In this document: in pieces, positions 17,724 through 26,307 of the stretch
Numbering within the stretch: the first letter of the stretch is position 1
Layout: each line of letters starts with the position of its first letter
Origin: Alkalihalophilus pseudofirmus
GTDB lineage: Bacteria; Bacillota; Bacilli; Bacillales; Bacillaceae_D
Assembly: GCF_029094545.1 (NCBI RefSeq)
Contig: NZ_CP117835.1
Span: 538,001-602,000, forward strand
Length of the DNA: 64,000 nt
Reading direction: 5' to 3'
Translations under genes and position numbers: made by a program
The notes under the pieces: generated by a model
What the model was told of the DNA's origin: nothing
Database searches by the model: none
The model's input: the letters and a program-made list of their open reading frames with translations, nothing else

Positions 17724-19082
17724 ATGAGAGAAACAAAAACATTAAAAGAGAAGCTTCAGCTGTTCCTTGTTGTTATGATGCCGATTCTCATTACACAATT
17801 AGGGCTGTATGCCATGAACTTTTTTGATACCACAATGTCCGGTCAGGCTGGTGCTGAAGATTTAGCTGGTGTGGCCATTGGTTCGAGTTTATGGGTGCCC
17901 GTATTTACTGGGTTAAGTGGTATTCTCTTAGCGCTGACGCCGATGATCGCTCAAAATATCGGTGCAGGTAATAAAGAAGAAGTGCCTTATACAGTCGTTC
18001 AAGGCTTGTATTTATCGATTGCTGTATCAATCGTCATTATTATAGGCGGAGGTCTAGTGCTTGAGCCGATCTTAAATCTAATGTCATTAGAAGCAGAAGT
18101 GCATCGAGTGGCTTATTATTATTTAGTCGCACTTGGCTTTGGTGTCATACCTTTATTTATGTACACCGTGCTGCGCTGTTTTATTGATTCTCTTGGCCAA
18201 ACACGTGTGACGATGTTTATTACGCTTTTGTCGCTGCCGATTAACGTGTTCTTTAACTATGTCCTTATTTTTGGTGCGTGGGGCTTTCCGCGTTTAGGAG
18301 GAATTGGAGCCGGGGTTGCTTCAACGATTACTTATTGGAGCATACTTGGAATTACGATTTATTTCATTGCTCGTGTACAGCCTTTTTCAACGTACCAGAT
18401 TTTTAAAAAGGTATATAAAGTATCATTTGCAAAATGGAAAGAGCTTTTAATTTTAGGGCTGCCTATTGGTTTTACCATTTTCTTTGAAACGAGTATTTTC
18501 GCTGCCGTTACGTTATTAATGAGTGAGTTTAACACGGCCACTATTGCAGCACATCAAGCTGCGATTAATTTCGCTTCCTTCCTCTATATGATCCCATTAA
18601 GTTTTGCGTTCACTTTAACGATCGCTGTTGGGTATGAGGTAGGCGCTAAACGATTTGATGACGCAAAGCAGTATAGCAAAATGGGGATATGGATGGCGCT
18701 CGGCATGGGTGTCATTGCTGGTCTTATCATTTATGTCATGCGAGGACCTGTATCAGGGCTCTATACAAATGATCCGAATGTTGCGCGGTTAATTCAACAG
18801 TTCCTTATTTATTCGATATTCTTCCAATTGTCTGATGCACTTGCTACACCGATACAAGGGGTGTTACGCGGTCATAAAGATGTTAATATCCCATTTGTAA
18901 TGGCGCTAGTTTCGTTTTGGCTGATCGGTCTTCCTACAGGATATATCCTGGCTAACTACACAGAGTTCGGTCCGTTTGGATATTGGATCGGTTTGATAAC
19001 AGGCCTTGCCGTATGTGCAGCTGCTTTATTATGGAGATTATATACAGTTGAGAAACGAGCGAAAGTTCAATTAGAGAGGTAA
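17724..19082 (+). CDS. norM: MATE-family multidrug efflux pump NorM
   Basis: Cation-coupled drug exporter with about 12 membrane segments in two bundles. It is very close to remembered B. subtilis NorM (YojI), for example LAGVAIGSSLWVPVFTGLSG, NTATIAAHQAAINFAS and FFQLSDALA-PIQG-LRG. 452 residues from the ATG at 17724, which directly follows AAGGAGGAG; an in-frame GTG at 17706 lies upstream of that site. Single gene with its own promoter. The downstream intergenic region is a 21-bp-period repeat array. Confidence 0.9.
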   Translation: MRETKTLKEKLQLFLVVMMPILITQLGLYAMNFFDTTMSGQAGAEDLAGVAIGSSLWVPVFTGLSGILLALTPMIAQNIGAGNKEEVPYTVVQGLYLSIAVSIVIIIGGGLVLEPILNLMSLEAEVHRVAYYYLVALGFGVIPLFMYTVLRCFIDSLGQTRVTMFITLLSLPINVFFNYVLIFGAWGFPRLGGIGAGVASTITYWSILGITIYFIARVQPFSTYQIFKKVYKVSFAKWKELLILGLPIGFTIFFETSIFAAVTLLMSEFNTATIAAHQAAINFASFLYMIPLSFAFTLTIAVGYEVGAKRFDDAKQYSKMGIWMALGMGVIAGLIIYVMRGPVSGLYTNDPNVARLIQQFLIYSIFFQLSDALATPIQGVLRGHKDVNIPFVMALVSFWLIGLPTGYILANYTEFGPFGYWIGLITGLAVCAAALLWRLYTVEKRAKVQLER

Positions 19083-19104
19083 GAGAAAAGATGAGTGCGC
19101 GTTG

Positions 19105-19302
19105 ATTGCGATGGGTCAGGGTGGATTGTATTATTTGAGTCTGTTTATGTGCCTGTAGGTGAGGTGAGTGCGCTTATTCATCGTGTAATTGCGTCACTTG
19201 CTGAGTCTTATGTGTCAATCTGCTCTAATTGCGCCGGTTCAAGAAGTCTATTGCGTCACTCTCAGACGGAATTGTATCGTACTATCCATTAATTGCGTCA
19301 CT
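19105..19302 (+). repeat. 21-bp-period degenerate repeat array 1
   Basis: Ten occurrences of ATTGCG or a close variant start at 19105, 19125, 19147, 19167, 19188, 19210, 19228, 19250, 19271 and 19292 (mean step 20.8 bp). The best copies extend to ATTGCGTCACTT; the other ~10 bases of each unit vary freely. It lies between the convergent norM and 83-aa genes. A 65-residue open frame across it is an artefact of the repeat. Confidence 0.8.
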
Positions 19303-19332
19303 TCATTTCATTCTCTTCACCCTAATAAAAAT

Positions 19333-19357
19333 GAGCTGTCCCTAAACCGGGCAGCTC
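19333..19357 (-). terminator. Terminator of the 83-aa gene
   Basis: GAGCTG/CAGCTC stem extended by CC/GG pairs; on the minus strand it is followed by TTTTTATT. Begins 5 bp past the stop codon. Confidence 0.75.
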
Positions 19358-19361
19358 CTAT

Positions 19362-19613
19362 TTAGTTTAATGTGATATGTGAGTCGCGATGCTGGTATAT
19401 TCCATCAAGCTTCTCGCCGATATCTTCTTCAATTTCCTGATTAGAAGGGAGTTCATCATAACTTTCGATAATCGTAAAGCTCTCAAGACAAAGGAGATGA
19501 TAAGGATACTTCTCTCCTTTATCCTCAATAATCGCATAGAGCTTATTACTCTTCGTACTAACAAGATCCCCGACTTCTTTCACTGAGCGCTTTCGATTAA
19601 TCGTAATGTTCAT
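19362..19613 (-). CDS. Hypothetical 83-aa protein
   Basis: Small acidic protein that I do not recognise. It has strand-like alternation in the first half (VGDLVSTKSNKLYAIIED) and an acidic second half (NQEIEEDIGEKLDG). It is supported by an AGGAGGG ribosome site 8 bases from the ATG and a terminator directly after the stop. Neighbour of the SASP-like 45-aa gene on the same strand, 59 bp apart, so the two may be transcribed together. Confidence 0.65.
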   Translation of the reverse strand: MNITINRKRSVKEVGDLVSTKSNKLYAIIEDKGEKYPYHLLCLESFTIIESYDELPSNQEIEEDIGEKLDGIYQHRDSHITLN

Positions 19614-19672
19614 GAGTTTACCCTCCTAAACGTTTTTTCAACAGGGTATCCACATTGTATTGTTTTTATACG

Positions 19673-19810
19673 TTATTTCTTTTTCTTTTCGTTGGATTTG
19701 TTCCCGCCGTTATCAATCATTTCACTTGCTACTTCCTGATTGAACATGCTCTCAGTCGGAGTTTGGTTATTTGTTACAGCTTTATTGTGCTGTTTATTTC
19801 GTTTTGTCAT
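19673..19810 (-). CDS. Small Asn/Lys-rich peptide, possible gamma-type SASP
   Basis: A 45-residue peptide starting MTKRNKQHNKAV and ending in a lysine run. The composition is Asn, Lys, Gln, Ser and Glu with few hydrophobics, and it includes FNQEVASEM, which resembles the EFASET cleavage motif of gamma-type small acid-soluble spore proteins. AAAGGAGC lies 9 bases before the ATG. If it is a SASP it would be made in the forespore under SigG and degraded at germination. The resemblance is short; it could equally be an unrelated small basic protein. Confidence 0.5.
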   Translation of the reverse strand: MTKRNKQHNKAVTNNQTPTESMFNQEVASEMIDNGGNKSNEKKKK

Positions 19811-19913
19811 GGGTGATGCTCCTTTCAGTTTGTGATATGCATTTGATTGTATAAAAAGTGTTTCATTGTTACTATTTGATTAAATGGAAAACTTATACGA
19901 AGAAGGTGTCCCT

Positions 19914-20555
19914 ATGGCAAAAAAGAAATATTACGTGGTTTGGAATGGACGAAAAAAAGGAATTTTTACGACTTGGGCTGAATGTGAGGCGCAAGTGAAA
20001 GGTTTTACAGGAGCTCGTTTTAAATCCTTTCCAACAGAGGCGGAGGCTAAAGCGGCATTTAGCGGCGGGGCGTCTGCATCCTCTAGTTCAAAGACAAAGA
20101 GTAAAGCAAAAACTTCCTCATCAAAAAAGGAAACCGATGTAATCGCTGAAGTCAATTGGGACAGCATTTCTGTTGATGTTGGATGCCGGGGAAACCCTGG
20201 AATTGTTGAGTATAAAGGGGTACATACACAAACGGGAGAAATACTGTTTGCACATGATGAGATCCATATCGGGACAAATAATATGGGAGAATTTTTAGCA
20301 ATTGTACACGGGCTTGCTTATTTAAAGGAACACGGACTGAACAAGCCGATCTATTCGGATTCTCTTACAGCAATTAAATGGGTAAAACAAAAGAAGGCAA
20401 AGTCTACACTTGACCGCAACGAACGGACGGCTTATATTTGGTCGCTTGTCGACCGTGCAGAGAAGTGGCTGCAAGAAAATGAGTATGATACGCCGATCCT
20501 AAAATGGCACACAGAAAAATGGGGAGAGATCAAAGCAGACTACGGGCGCAAATAA
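19914..20555 (+). CDS. rnhA: Ribonuclease HI with N-terminal viroplasmin domain
   Basis: Endonuclease that cuts RNA in RNA:DNA hybrids. Residues 1-45 form a caulimovirus viroplasmin-type hybrid-binding domain ([30 protein letters not shown]). A Ser/Lys linker of about 25 residues follows, then the RNase H fold. The catalytic acids are visible in [36 protein letters not shown] and IKADYGRK. 213 residues from the ATG at 19914 (GAAGGTG ahead), better than an in-frame start ten codons earlier. Single gene. Confidence 0.9.
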   Translation: MAKKKYYVVWNGRKKGIFTTWAECEAQVKGFTGARFKSFPTEAEAKAAFSGGASASSSSKTKSKAKTSSSKKETDVIAEVNWDSISVDVGCRGNPGIVEYKGVHTQTGEILFAHDEIHIGTNNMGEFLAIVHGLAYLKEHGLNKPIYSDSLTAIKWVKQKKAKSTLDRNERTAYIWSLVDRAEKWLQENEYDTPILKWHTEKWGEIKADYGRK

Positions 20556-20606
20556 AGGTATAGTAAGAATGAGATGATGTTATTACATGTTAGGGGGACT
20601 TTAGCG

Positions 20607-21968
20607 ATGTTTACGTCTTTACGAGAAAAACAAAAGCATTTCTTCTATACAGGACAGACAAAAGAGTATGCCTTTAGAAAAAAACAGTTAGAGCGCTTGA
20701 AAGAGGCGATTCAAACAAATGAAGCAGAGCTTTTAGAAGCGTTAAAGCTCGATCTAAATAAAACGAATGAAGAAGCTTTTTTAACAGAGCTTGGACCAAC
20801 CTATCAAGAAATTAATCATACATTAAAGCATTTAAAAGAATGGATGGAGCCGGAGAAAGTGAAGACACCAGCTTCTCATGTTGGTTCAGTTGGGAAAATA
20901 CATTATGAACCTTACGGAGTGGCGTTAATCATTGCCCCTTGGAATTATCCGCTCCAATTAGCGCTTTCTCCATTAGTGGGAGCTATATCTGCAGGGAACT
21001 GTGCGATTGTCAAACCATCAGAATTGACTCCGCACACATCAAAAGCAATAGCAAAGCTTCTAGATCAAACATTTGATGAGGCCTTTGTTAAAACTGTTGA
21101 AGGGGCCGTCGATGTCAGCCAGGCTTTGTTAAAAGAGCCGTTTGACTATATTTTCTTTACGGGAAGTGTTGGTGTCGGAAAGATTGTGATGGAAGCCGCT
21201 TCAAAGAACCTGACGCCTATTACTCTCGAACTCGGCGGGAAGAGTCCTGCCATTGTTCATGAAGATGCGAAGCTTGATCTTGCTGCTAAACGAATCGCGT
21301 GGGGGAAATTCCTTAATGCAGGTCAGACCTGTGTAGCGCCTGACTATGTCCTTGTGCATGAGAGAGTCTATCCAGCCTTTCTGAAAAAGGTTAAGAAACA
21401 TACGAAAGCGTTATTTGATAAGGCTTTACTAAAAGGAACGTATCCTCAAGTGGTCAGCGGACGCCATCTAGAGCGGTTAGCTGGATTCCTCTCAGATGGA
21501 CAGGTCGAACTTGGCGGGCAGTACAATAAGGAATCACGCACTTTAACACCGACCATTCTAACAGAAGTAAATTGGGAAGCGTCTATCATGAAGGAAGAGA
21601 TTTTTGGACCGATTCTTCCTATTTTTACGTATCAATCGTTGGATGAGGTATTAGATAAAGTAAGAGACAAAGCGAATCCATTAGCCTTATATGTATTTAC
21701 TGAAAATAAAAAAGTTGAAGCCCTGATTACAGAAAACCTCTCCTTTGGCGGCGGTTGTATTAATGATACGGTTATGCATTTAGCTACCCCGTATTTGCCG
21801 TTCGGCGGTGTTGGAGAGAGCGGGACGGGTGCGTATCATGGGGTAGAAAGCTTCCGTACCTTCTCTCATCGTAAGAGTATTTTAAAGCAATCAACGAAGG
21901 TGGATCTGCCTCTTAGATATAAACAAGGTAAATTGACGATGAAAGTACTGCGTAAATTATTTAATTAA
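20607..21968 (+). CDS. Aldehyde dehydrogenase (NAD(P)+)
   Basis: Oxidises aldehydes to acids. Of the short type (453 residues, class 3/YwdH-like). Motifs are APWNYPLQLALSPLVGAI (cofactor), IVKPSELTP, FTGSVGVGK, ELGGKSPAIV with the catalytic Glu, and GQTCVAPDY with the catalytic Cys. A hydrophobic or basic tail (LRYKQGKLTMKVLRKLF) ends the protein and may touch the membrane. The ATG at 20607 follows AGGGGGAC; an earlier in-frame ATG at 20574 lacks a ribosome site. Likely general aldehyde detoxification; the substrate is unknown. Confidence 0.88.
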   Translation: MFTSLREKQKHFFYTGQTKEYAFRKKQLERLKEAIQTNEAELLEALKLDLNKTNEEAFLTELGPTYQEINHTLKHLKEWMEPEKVKTPASHVGSVGKIHYEPYGVALIIAPWNYPLQLALSPLVGAISAGNCAIVKPSELTPHTSKAIAKLLDQTFDEAFVKTVEGAVDVSQALLKEPFDYIFFTGSVGVGKIVMEAASKNLTPITLELGGKSPAIVHEDAKLDLAAKRIAWGKFLNAGQTCVAPDYVLVHERVYPAFLKKVKKHTKALFDKALLKGTYPQVVSGRHLERLAGFLSDGQVELGGQYNKESRTLTPTILTEVNWEASIMKEEIFGPILPIFTYQSLDEVLDKVRDKANPLALYVFTENKKVEALITENLSFGGGCINDTVMHLATPYLPFGGVGESGTGAYHGVESFRTFSHRKSILKQSTKVDLPLRYKQGKLTMKVLRKLFN

Positions 21969-22016
21969 ACAAGTAAGAAATCAGTGTAGAAATAAGAAGA
22001 TAGGCAGGGGAACTAG

Positions 22017-23336
22017 ATGAAAGACAGTCATTATGATGTGATAGGGGTCGGGATAGGGCCGTTCAATTTAGGGCTCGCTGCATTACTAGAAGAAAACACC
22101 GAGATAAAGGCAGTATTTTTTGATAAAACAGAGGTGTTTCAATGGCATCCTGGCATGCTGCTTGAGCAGTCGGATCTTCAAGTCCCTTTCTTAGCAGATC
22201 TCGTCACATTAGCAGATCCGACAAGCAAGTACAGTTTTCTTAACTACCTGCATGTGCATAACCGGATGTATCAGTTTTATTTCTTTAAACGCCTTGATGT
22301 GCCTAGAGTAGAATATAATGACTATTGTCAGTGGGTCGTATCAGAGCTGTCCACGCTTCATTTTGGAAAAATGGTCACATCAGTGGAGTACGATCGTGAT
22401 CATAAGCTTTACAATATTGAGGTGCAAGATGTACAGACGGGTGAAGCGACCTCCTATACAACAGCTCATATTGTTATGGGAACGGGCAGTACACCCCTTA
22501 TTCCCTCTCCAATCGATGAGAAATTAAATGAAGATGTCATTCATACGAGCCGCTATAAGCATTATGAAAAAGAATTTAAAGAATCAAGAAGTGTGACAGT
22601 TGTAGGGTCTGGGCAAAGTGCGGCAGAAGTATTCTATGATCTGCTGCTTACTCAGCGGGAAAATAACTATCAATTAACATGGTTTACTCGTTCGCCAGGC
22701 TTCTTTCAGCTTGAAGCGGGGAAACTTGGACAAGAGGTATTTTCACCAGATTATGTTCAGTATTTTCATGAGCTTTCTTACGAGAAAAGAAAAGATGCTC
22801 TGCCGATGCTTGGCGGGCTGCGTAATGGCGTAGAAGCAGAAACCCTGCATGCCATTTATGATTTGCTGTACCACCGTTCTATTAGAAGAGAAGACCCAGC
22901 AGTAATGATCCAGGCGATGACTTCTGTGAATGATGTGATCAAAAAAGAACCGATGAGATACGAGTTAATGTGTGAACAATGGCAGCAAGAAGAAAAATTC
23001 ACACATGAAACAGAGAAAGTTGTGTTTGCAACTGGCTATAAACCTCATCTTCCGGATTGGCTTCTCGATATGAAAGATGAATTTAAATGGGAAAGCGAGA
23101 AAGAATTTGCTGTAACTAATGATTATCGTCTTAAGTTTAATGATGAACGTGAAAATCATTTATTTGTACTTACGAATCTTGAGCATTCGCATGGTGCAAG
23201 TGCAACGAACCTAGCTTTATCTGTTCGTAGAAATCAAACGATTATCAATACCATTACAAGAAATGAGATTTTCTCTCTAAATAACGATACGGTTTTTCAA
23301 CAATTTGATCGGAAAAATGAAGGAGCACAGCCTTAG
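22017..23336 (+). CDS. L-lysine/L-ornithine N-monooxygenase (IucD/SidA family)
   Basis: FAD- and NADPH-dependent enzyme that N-hydroxylates the side-chain amine of lysine or ornithine, normally the first step to a hydroxamate siderophore. It has the FAD motif GVGIGPFNLGLAALL near residue 10, the NADPH motif VVGSGQSAAEVFYDLL near 200 and the C-terminal FATGYKPHLPDWL. 439 residues, full length. No siderophore synthetase or transporter lies nearby, so it is an orphan here. Its stop codon lies inside the loop of its terminator. Confidence 0.85.
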   Translation: MKDSHYDVIGVGIGPFNLGLAALLEENTEIKAVFFDKTEVFQWHPGMLLEQSDLQVPFLADLVTLADPTSKYSFLNYLHVHNRMYQFYFFKRLDVPRVEYNDYCQWVVSELSTLHFGKMVTSVEYDRDHKLYNIEVQDVQTGEATSYTTAHIVMGTGSTPLIPSPIDEKLNEDVIHTSRYKHYEKEFKESRSVTVVGSGQSAAEVFYDLLLTQRENNYQLTWFTRSPGFFQLEAGKLGQEVFSPDYVQYFHELSYEKRKDALPMLGGLRNGVEAETLHAIYDLLYHRSIRREDPAVMIQAMTSVNDVIKKEPMRYELMCEQWQQEEKFTHETEKVVFATGYKPHLPDWLLDMKDEFKWESEKEFAVTNDYRLKFNDERENHLFVLTNLEHSHGASATNLALSVRRNQTIINTITRNEIFSLNNDTVFQQFDRKNEGAQP

Positions 23337-23353
23337 GGTGTGCTCCTTTTTTA
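23321..23353 (+). terminator. Terminator overlapping the monooxygenase stop
   Basis: AGGAGCACA (23321-23329) pairs with TGTGCTCCT (23339-23347), then a T-rich tail. The TAG stop at 23334-23336 lies in the loop. Confidence 0.9.
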
Positions 23354-23501
23354 CGTTCTGTTAAGTGGAGGAGTTATCAATAATATTGACTGATTGATAA
23401 AGTGAGTTAAATCGATTAATGAATAGGAGGTTGTGTAAAGTATCCACCAAGCCATATAGCTAGAAGAAAGAAGAGGATATTTATTAATGTTAATTATTTA
23501 A

Positions 23502-23516
23502 TTAAAATTATTATTA
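23502..23516. promoter_or_regulatory. PerR-like box upstream of the catalase promoter
   Basis: TTAAAATTATTATTA matches the PerR consensus TTATAATNATTATAA at 12 of 14 defined positions. It lies just upstream of the -35 box. Confidence 0.65.
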
Positions 23517-23523
23517 ATAAGCA

Positions 23524-23552
23524 TTGACATTGAGGTTTGCTCTGAGTACAAT
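23524..23552 (+). promoter_or_regulatory. Catalase promoter
   Basis: Perfect -35 TTGACA (23524-23529), 17-bp spacer, -10 TACAAT (23547-23552). The expected start is near 23559, giving a leader of about 130 bases. Confidence 0.8.
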
Positions 23553-23568
23553 GATAACTGTAATCAAT

Positions 23569-23583
23569 TAATAATAATTATAA
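23569..23583. promoter_or_regulatory. Second PerR-like box, downstream of the catalase promoter
   Basis: TAATAATAATTATAA matches the PerR consensus at 13 of 14 defined positions and lies about 10-25 bases past the predicted start, where a bound repressor would block transcription. Confidence 0.72.
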
Positions 23584-23688
23584 ATAAGTAGTTATTATTA
23601 CAATAGCTTCTGAAAAGAAGAAAAAAAGAAATAAAAGTTAGATACATGACCTTTATTTAATCAGGTTCAATTAGGAGGAATTGCAACG

Positions 23689-25146
23689 ATGAAAAAATTA
23701 TCGACAAACCAAGGTGCCTCAATTTATGACAACCAAAATTCTCGTACAGCAGGTCAACGCGGTCCGGCGCTGCTTGAGGATTATCAATTGATTGAAAAGC
23801 TTGCTCATTTCGATCGTGAGCGTATTCCTGAGCGTGTCGTCCATGCTCGCGGTGCAGGAGCTCATGGTGTATTTAAAGTAACACACAGTCTAAAGCGTTT
23901 CTCTAAAGCAGCTGTATTTCAAGAAGGAGCCCAAACGGCTGTATTCGCTCGTTTCTCAACCGTTATACACGGTCAGCATTCACCTGAAACATTACGTGAT
24001 CCGCGTGGATTTGCGGTGAAATTTTATACTGAAGAGGGAAACTGGGACTTTGTAGGTAATAATTTGCCGGTGTTCTTTATACGAGATGCAATGAAATTCC
24101 CTGACATGGTTCATTCATTGAAGCCAGACCCACGTACAAATCGTCAAGACCCAGACCGTTACTGGGATTTTATGACGCTTCGTCCTGAGTCTACAAATAT
24201 GTTAACCCACTTGTTCTCTGATGAGGGGATTCCAGCCAGCTACCGCCACATGCGCGGGTCAAGTGTTCATGCATTTAAATTGATTAATGAGTTTGGAAAT
24301 ACCGTCTATGCTAAATTCCGCTGGGTACCAAAGCAAGAGGTGAAAAATCTATCAATGGAAGAAGCGGCTGAAATTCAAGCTGAGAACTTCAACCATGCAT
24401 CACAAGATTTATATGAATCGATTGAGAATGGGGATTATCCGGAATGGGACCTTTATGTTCAGATTCTAGATCCAGCTGATATGGACAAGTTTGACTTTGA
24501 TCCGCTTGATGCGACAAAAGATTGGTTTGAAGAAGATATTCCTTATCAATTAGTTGGAACAATGACATTGAATAGAAACCCGGAGAATGTTTTTGCTGAA
24601 ACCGAGCAAGTAGGATTCAACCCTGGTGTGGTGGTTCCTGGTATCGAGCCATCTGAAGATAAATTGCTGCAAGGCCGACTATTCTCATACTCAGATACAC
24701 AGCGCTACCGCGTGGGACCTAACTATATGCAGCTGCCAATCAACTGCCCGTTTGCCCAAGTAAACAACAACCAGCGTGACGGGGCAATGACTTTTAAACA
24801 GCAGCCGGGTCATATCAATTACGAACCTAACCGTTATGCAGATACACCGAAAGAAGATGGCGCTCATACTGATCCTATGATGCCTGTTCAAGGGATGGCA
24901 GGCCGTCAGCCGATTGATAAGCCAAATAACTTTGGTCAAGCAGGTCAAGTATGGAGACGTTACTCTAAAGAAGAGCAGGATGCCGTTATTAAGAATATGA
25001 CAGCCGACCTTCAGGGAGTATCGGAACAAACAGTGATGCTTGCGATCTGTAATTTCTACCGAGCTGACGAAGAATTTGGCCAGCGTTTAGCCGATTCATT
25101 AGGTAAAGATATTACGCCTTATGTGGAGAAATTGAAGCAAATGTAA
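23689..25146 (+). CDS. katA: Monofunctional heme catalase
   Basis: Disproportionates hydrogen peroxide to water and oxygen. The 485 residues are a small-subunit clade-3 size. The catalytic His is in ERVVHARGAGAHG (near residue 52), the catalytic Asn in FVGNNLPVFFIRD, and the proximal heme Tyr in LFSYSDTQRYRVG. Strong ATTAGGAGG ribosome site. The two PerR-like boxes around a near-consensus promoter predict peroxide induction by PerR. The exact paralogue (KatA, KatX or other) is not certain; the PerR boxes favour the vegetative katA. Confidence 0.93.
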   Translation: MKKLSTNQGASIYDNQNSRTAGQRGPALLEDYQLIEKLAHFDRERIPERVVHARGAGAHGVFKVTHSLKRFSKAAVFQEGAQTAVFARFSTVIHGQHSPETLRDPRGFAVKFYTEEGNWDFVGNNLPVFFIRDAMKFPDMVHSLKPDPRTNRQDPDRYWDFMTLRPESTNMLTHLFSDEGIPASYRHMRGSSVHAFKLINEFGNTVYAKFRWVPKQEVKNLSMEEAAEIQAENFNHASQDLYESIENGDYPEWDLYVQILDPADMDKFDFDPLDATKDWFEEDIPYQLVGTMTLNRNPENVFAETEQVGFNPGVVVPGIEPSEDKLLQGRLFSYSDTQRYRVGPNYMQLPINCPFAQVNNNQRDGAMTFKQQPGHINYEPNRYADTPKEDGAHTDPMMPVQGMAGRQPIDKPNNFGQAGQVWRRYSKEEQDAVIKNMTADLQGVSEQTVMLAICNFYRADEEFGQRLADSLGKDITPYVEKLKQM

Positions 25147-25151
25147 GAAGA

Positions 25152-25192
25152 AATAAGAGCAAGGAGGATTTCACTCCTTGCTCTTATTTTTG
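25152..25192. terminator. Bidirectional terminator between katA and the ger operon
   Basis: Perfect 15-bp stem AATAAGAGCAAGGAG (25152-25166) with CTCCTTGCTCTTATT (25174-25188). The gerC-type stop codon (25171-25173) is in the loop. Confidence 0.9.
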
Positions 25193-26307
25193 AACTTGTA
25201 ATCTGTTTTATTTATAGAATTGAATGGTTGTAAAGTGACTACAATTTTTTCAAATTCAAATGTATCAGACGTTTCTTGGATGCTTCGCCAATCTGCGTGG
25301 TGGCGCCTAAAAAGATAATCTTCTAATTGAAAAATATCAGCACCTAATTCCCTCCCTTTGTTAATCGAGTGAGAGATTTCAGCTTTTATGGCTGTTTCTA
25401 CCTTTCGTTTAACTTCATCCATTGAAAGCTCAGTTGAGTTCTCACGAAGAACACCTGGTATAGTAACTGCTAATTCAAAGCCTGTCCCATCATCTGATGA
25501 CGTCTGCTTTATTTTATACTTTGGATTATTCAACTCAACGGTTAAGAACATATCTTCTTCTTTTACGTCAAAAAGAGAGCGTTCTGATTCATTGTTCGTT
25601 AAAATATAACCTTCAAGATCAGTAATAGAAAGATACCCTAAATGCTTCTTGTCTTTTACAATATGAGCACCTTCAAAATAGGGCACTGGAATCCCTGTAA
25701 GGTCTTCTTTAATTGCACTTTTATCAATATTTATGGAAGGAGTCATTATCGTTTTTGTTGGTTCTTCGTATTCGAGCATAAATTCTTGCAGTGAGAGTGG
25801 TGGAACACTTGAGAGCTGTCCCTGCATATCTTTTGGCTGTGATAACCTCGAATAGAGAAAAGGGTAATTAAAGATGACTTTGCTCGCCAAAATTTCTTGC
25901 ATAGGCTGCGTTGTGCTGTAGATCCAGGCAGAATAAGGGATAAGAAAGTTTTCGGTTAATAAGTCGATCGTTTCACTTGTTTTCCGCTCAAGTACGGATT
26001 CGCTTAAGACAATGTTATATAGATGCTCATAATTTACCGGGAGCTGAATGGTTCGATATATTTCTCTAACCGCATCATCAAGGCTCCTCCCCCGACCGAC
26101 AGCTATCCATAATGGGACTTCTCCGCCCTTTCCTTGTTCCGATTTAGCCACGTTACTAAAATCTAAGAATTGCACGGTAAGTTCATACTGTTCATCTTTA
26201 AAATCCACGCCCATTGAAATGGCATAGGAAACCGACTGTATTTCCTTACTTTCAAGGCATCCAGATAAGAATATACATAAACATAAAGCGAATAAAATCT
26301 TTCTCAT
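25171..26307 (-). CDS. Spore germination protein, GerAC family lipoprotein
   Basis: C subunit of a GerA-type nutrient germinant receptor in the spore inner membrane. The signal peptide ends in the clear lipobox LSGC (Cys17), so it is lipid-anchored. Typical Ger(x)C features follow: SVSYAISMGVDF, GRGRSLDDAVREIYR and the C-terminal ELGADIFQLEDYLFRRH. 378 residues. The start overlaps the A-subunit stop by 4 bases (ATGA). Last gene of the three-gene operon; expression would be expected in the forespore under SigG. Confidence 0.92.
   Translation of the reverse strand: MRKILFALCLCIFLSGCLESKEIQSVSYAISMGVDFKDEQYELTVQFLDFSNVAKSEQGKGGEVPLWIAVGRGRSLDDAVREIYRTIQLPVNYEHLYNIVLSESVLERKTSETIDLLTENFLIPYSAWIYSTTQPMQEILASKVIFNYPFLYSRLSQPKDMQGQLSSVPPLSLQEFMLEYEEPTKTIMTPSINIDKSAIKEDLTGIPVPYFEGAHIVKDKKHLGYLSITDLEGYILTNNESERSLFDVKEEDMFLTVELNNPKYKIKQTSSDDGTGFELAVTIPGVLRENSTELSMDEVKRKVETAIKAEISHSINKGRELGADIFQLEDYLFRRHHADWRSIQETSDTFEFEKIVVTLQPFNSINKTDYKFKNKSKE

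Noticed and set aside
19095-19302. Arrays of short direct repeats as a CRISPR or an open frame of 65 aa
   Set aside because: The conserved word is only ~8-11 bp with ~10-bp intervals, far from CRISPR dimensions, and no cas genes are present. The open frame simply runs through the repeats without a ribosome site.
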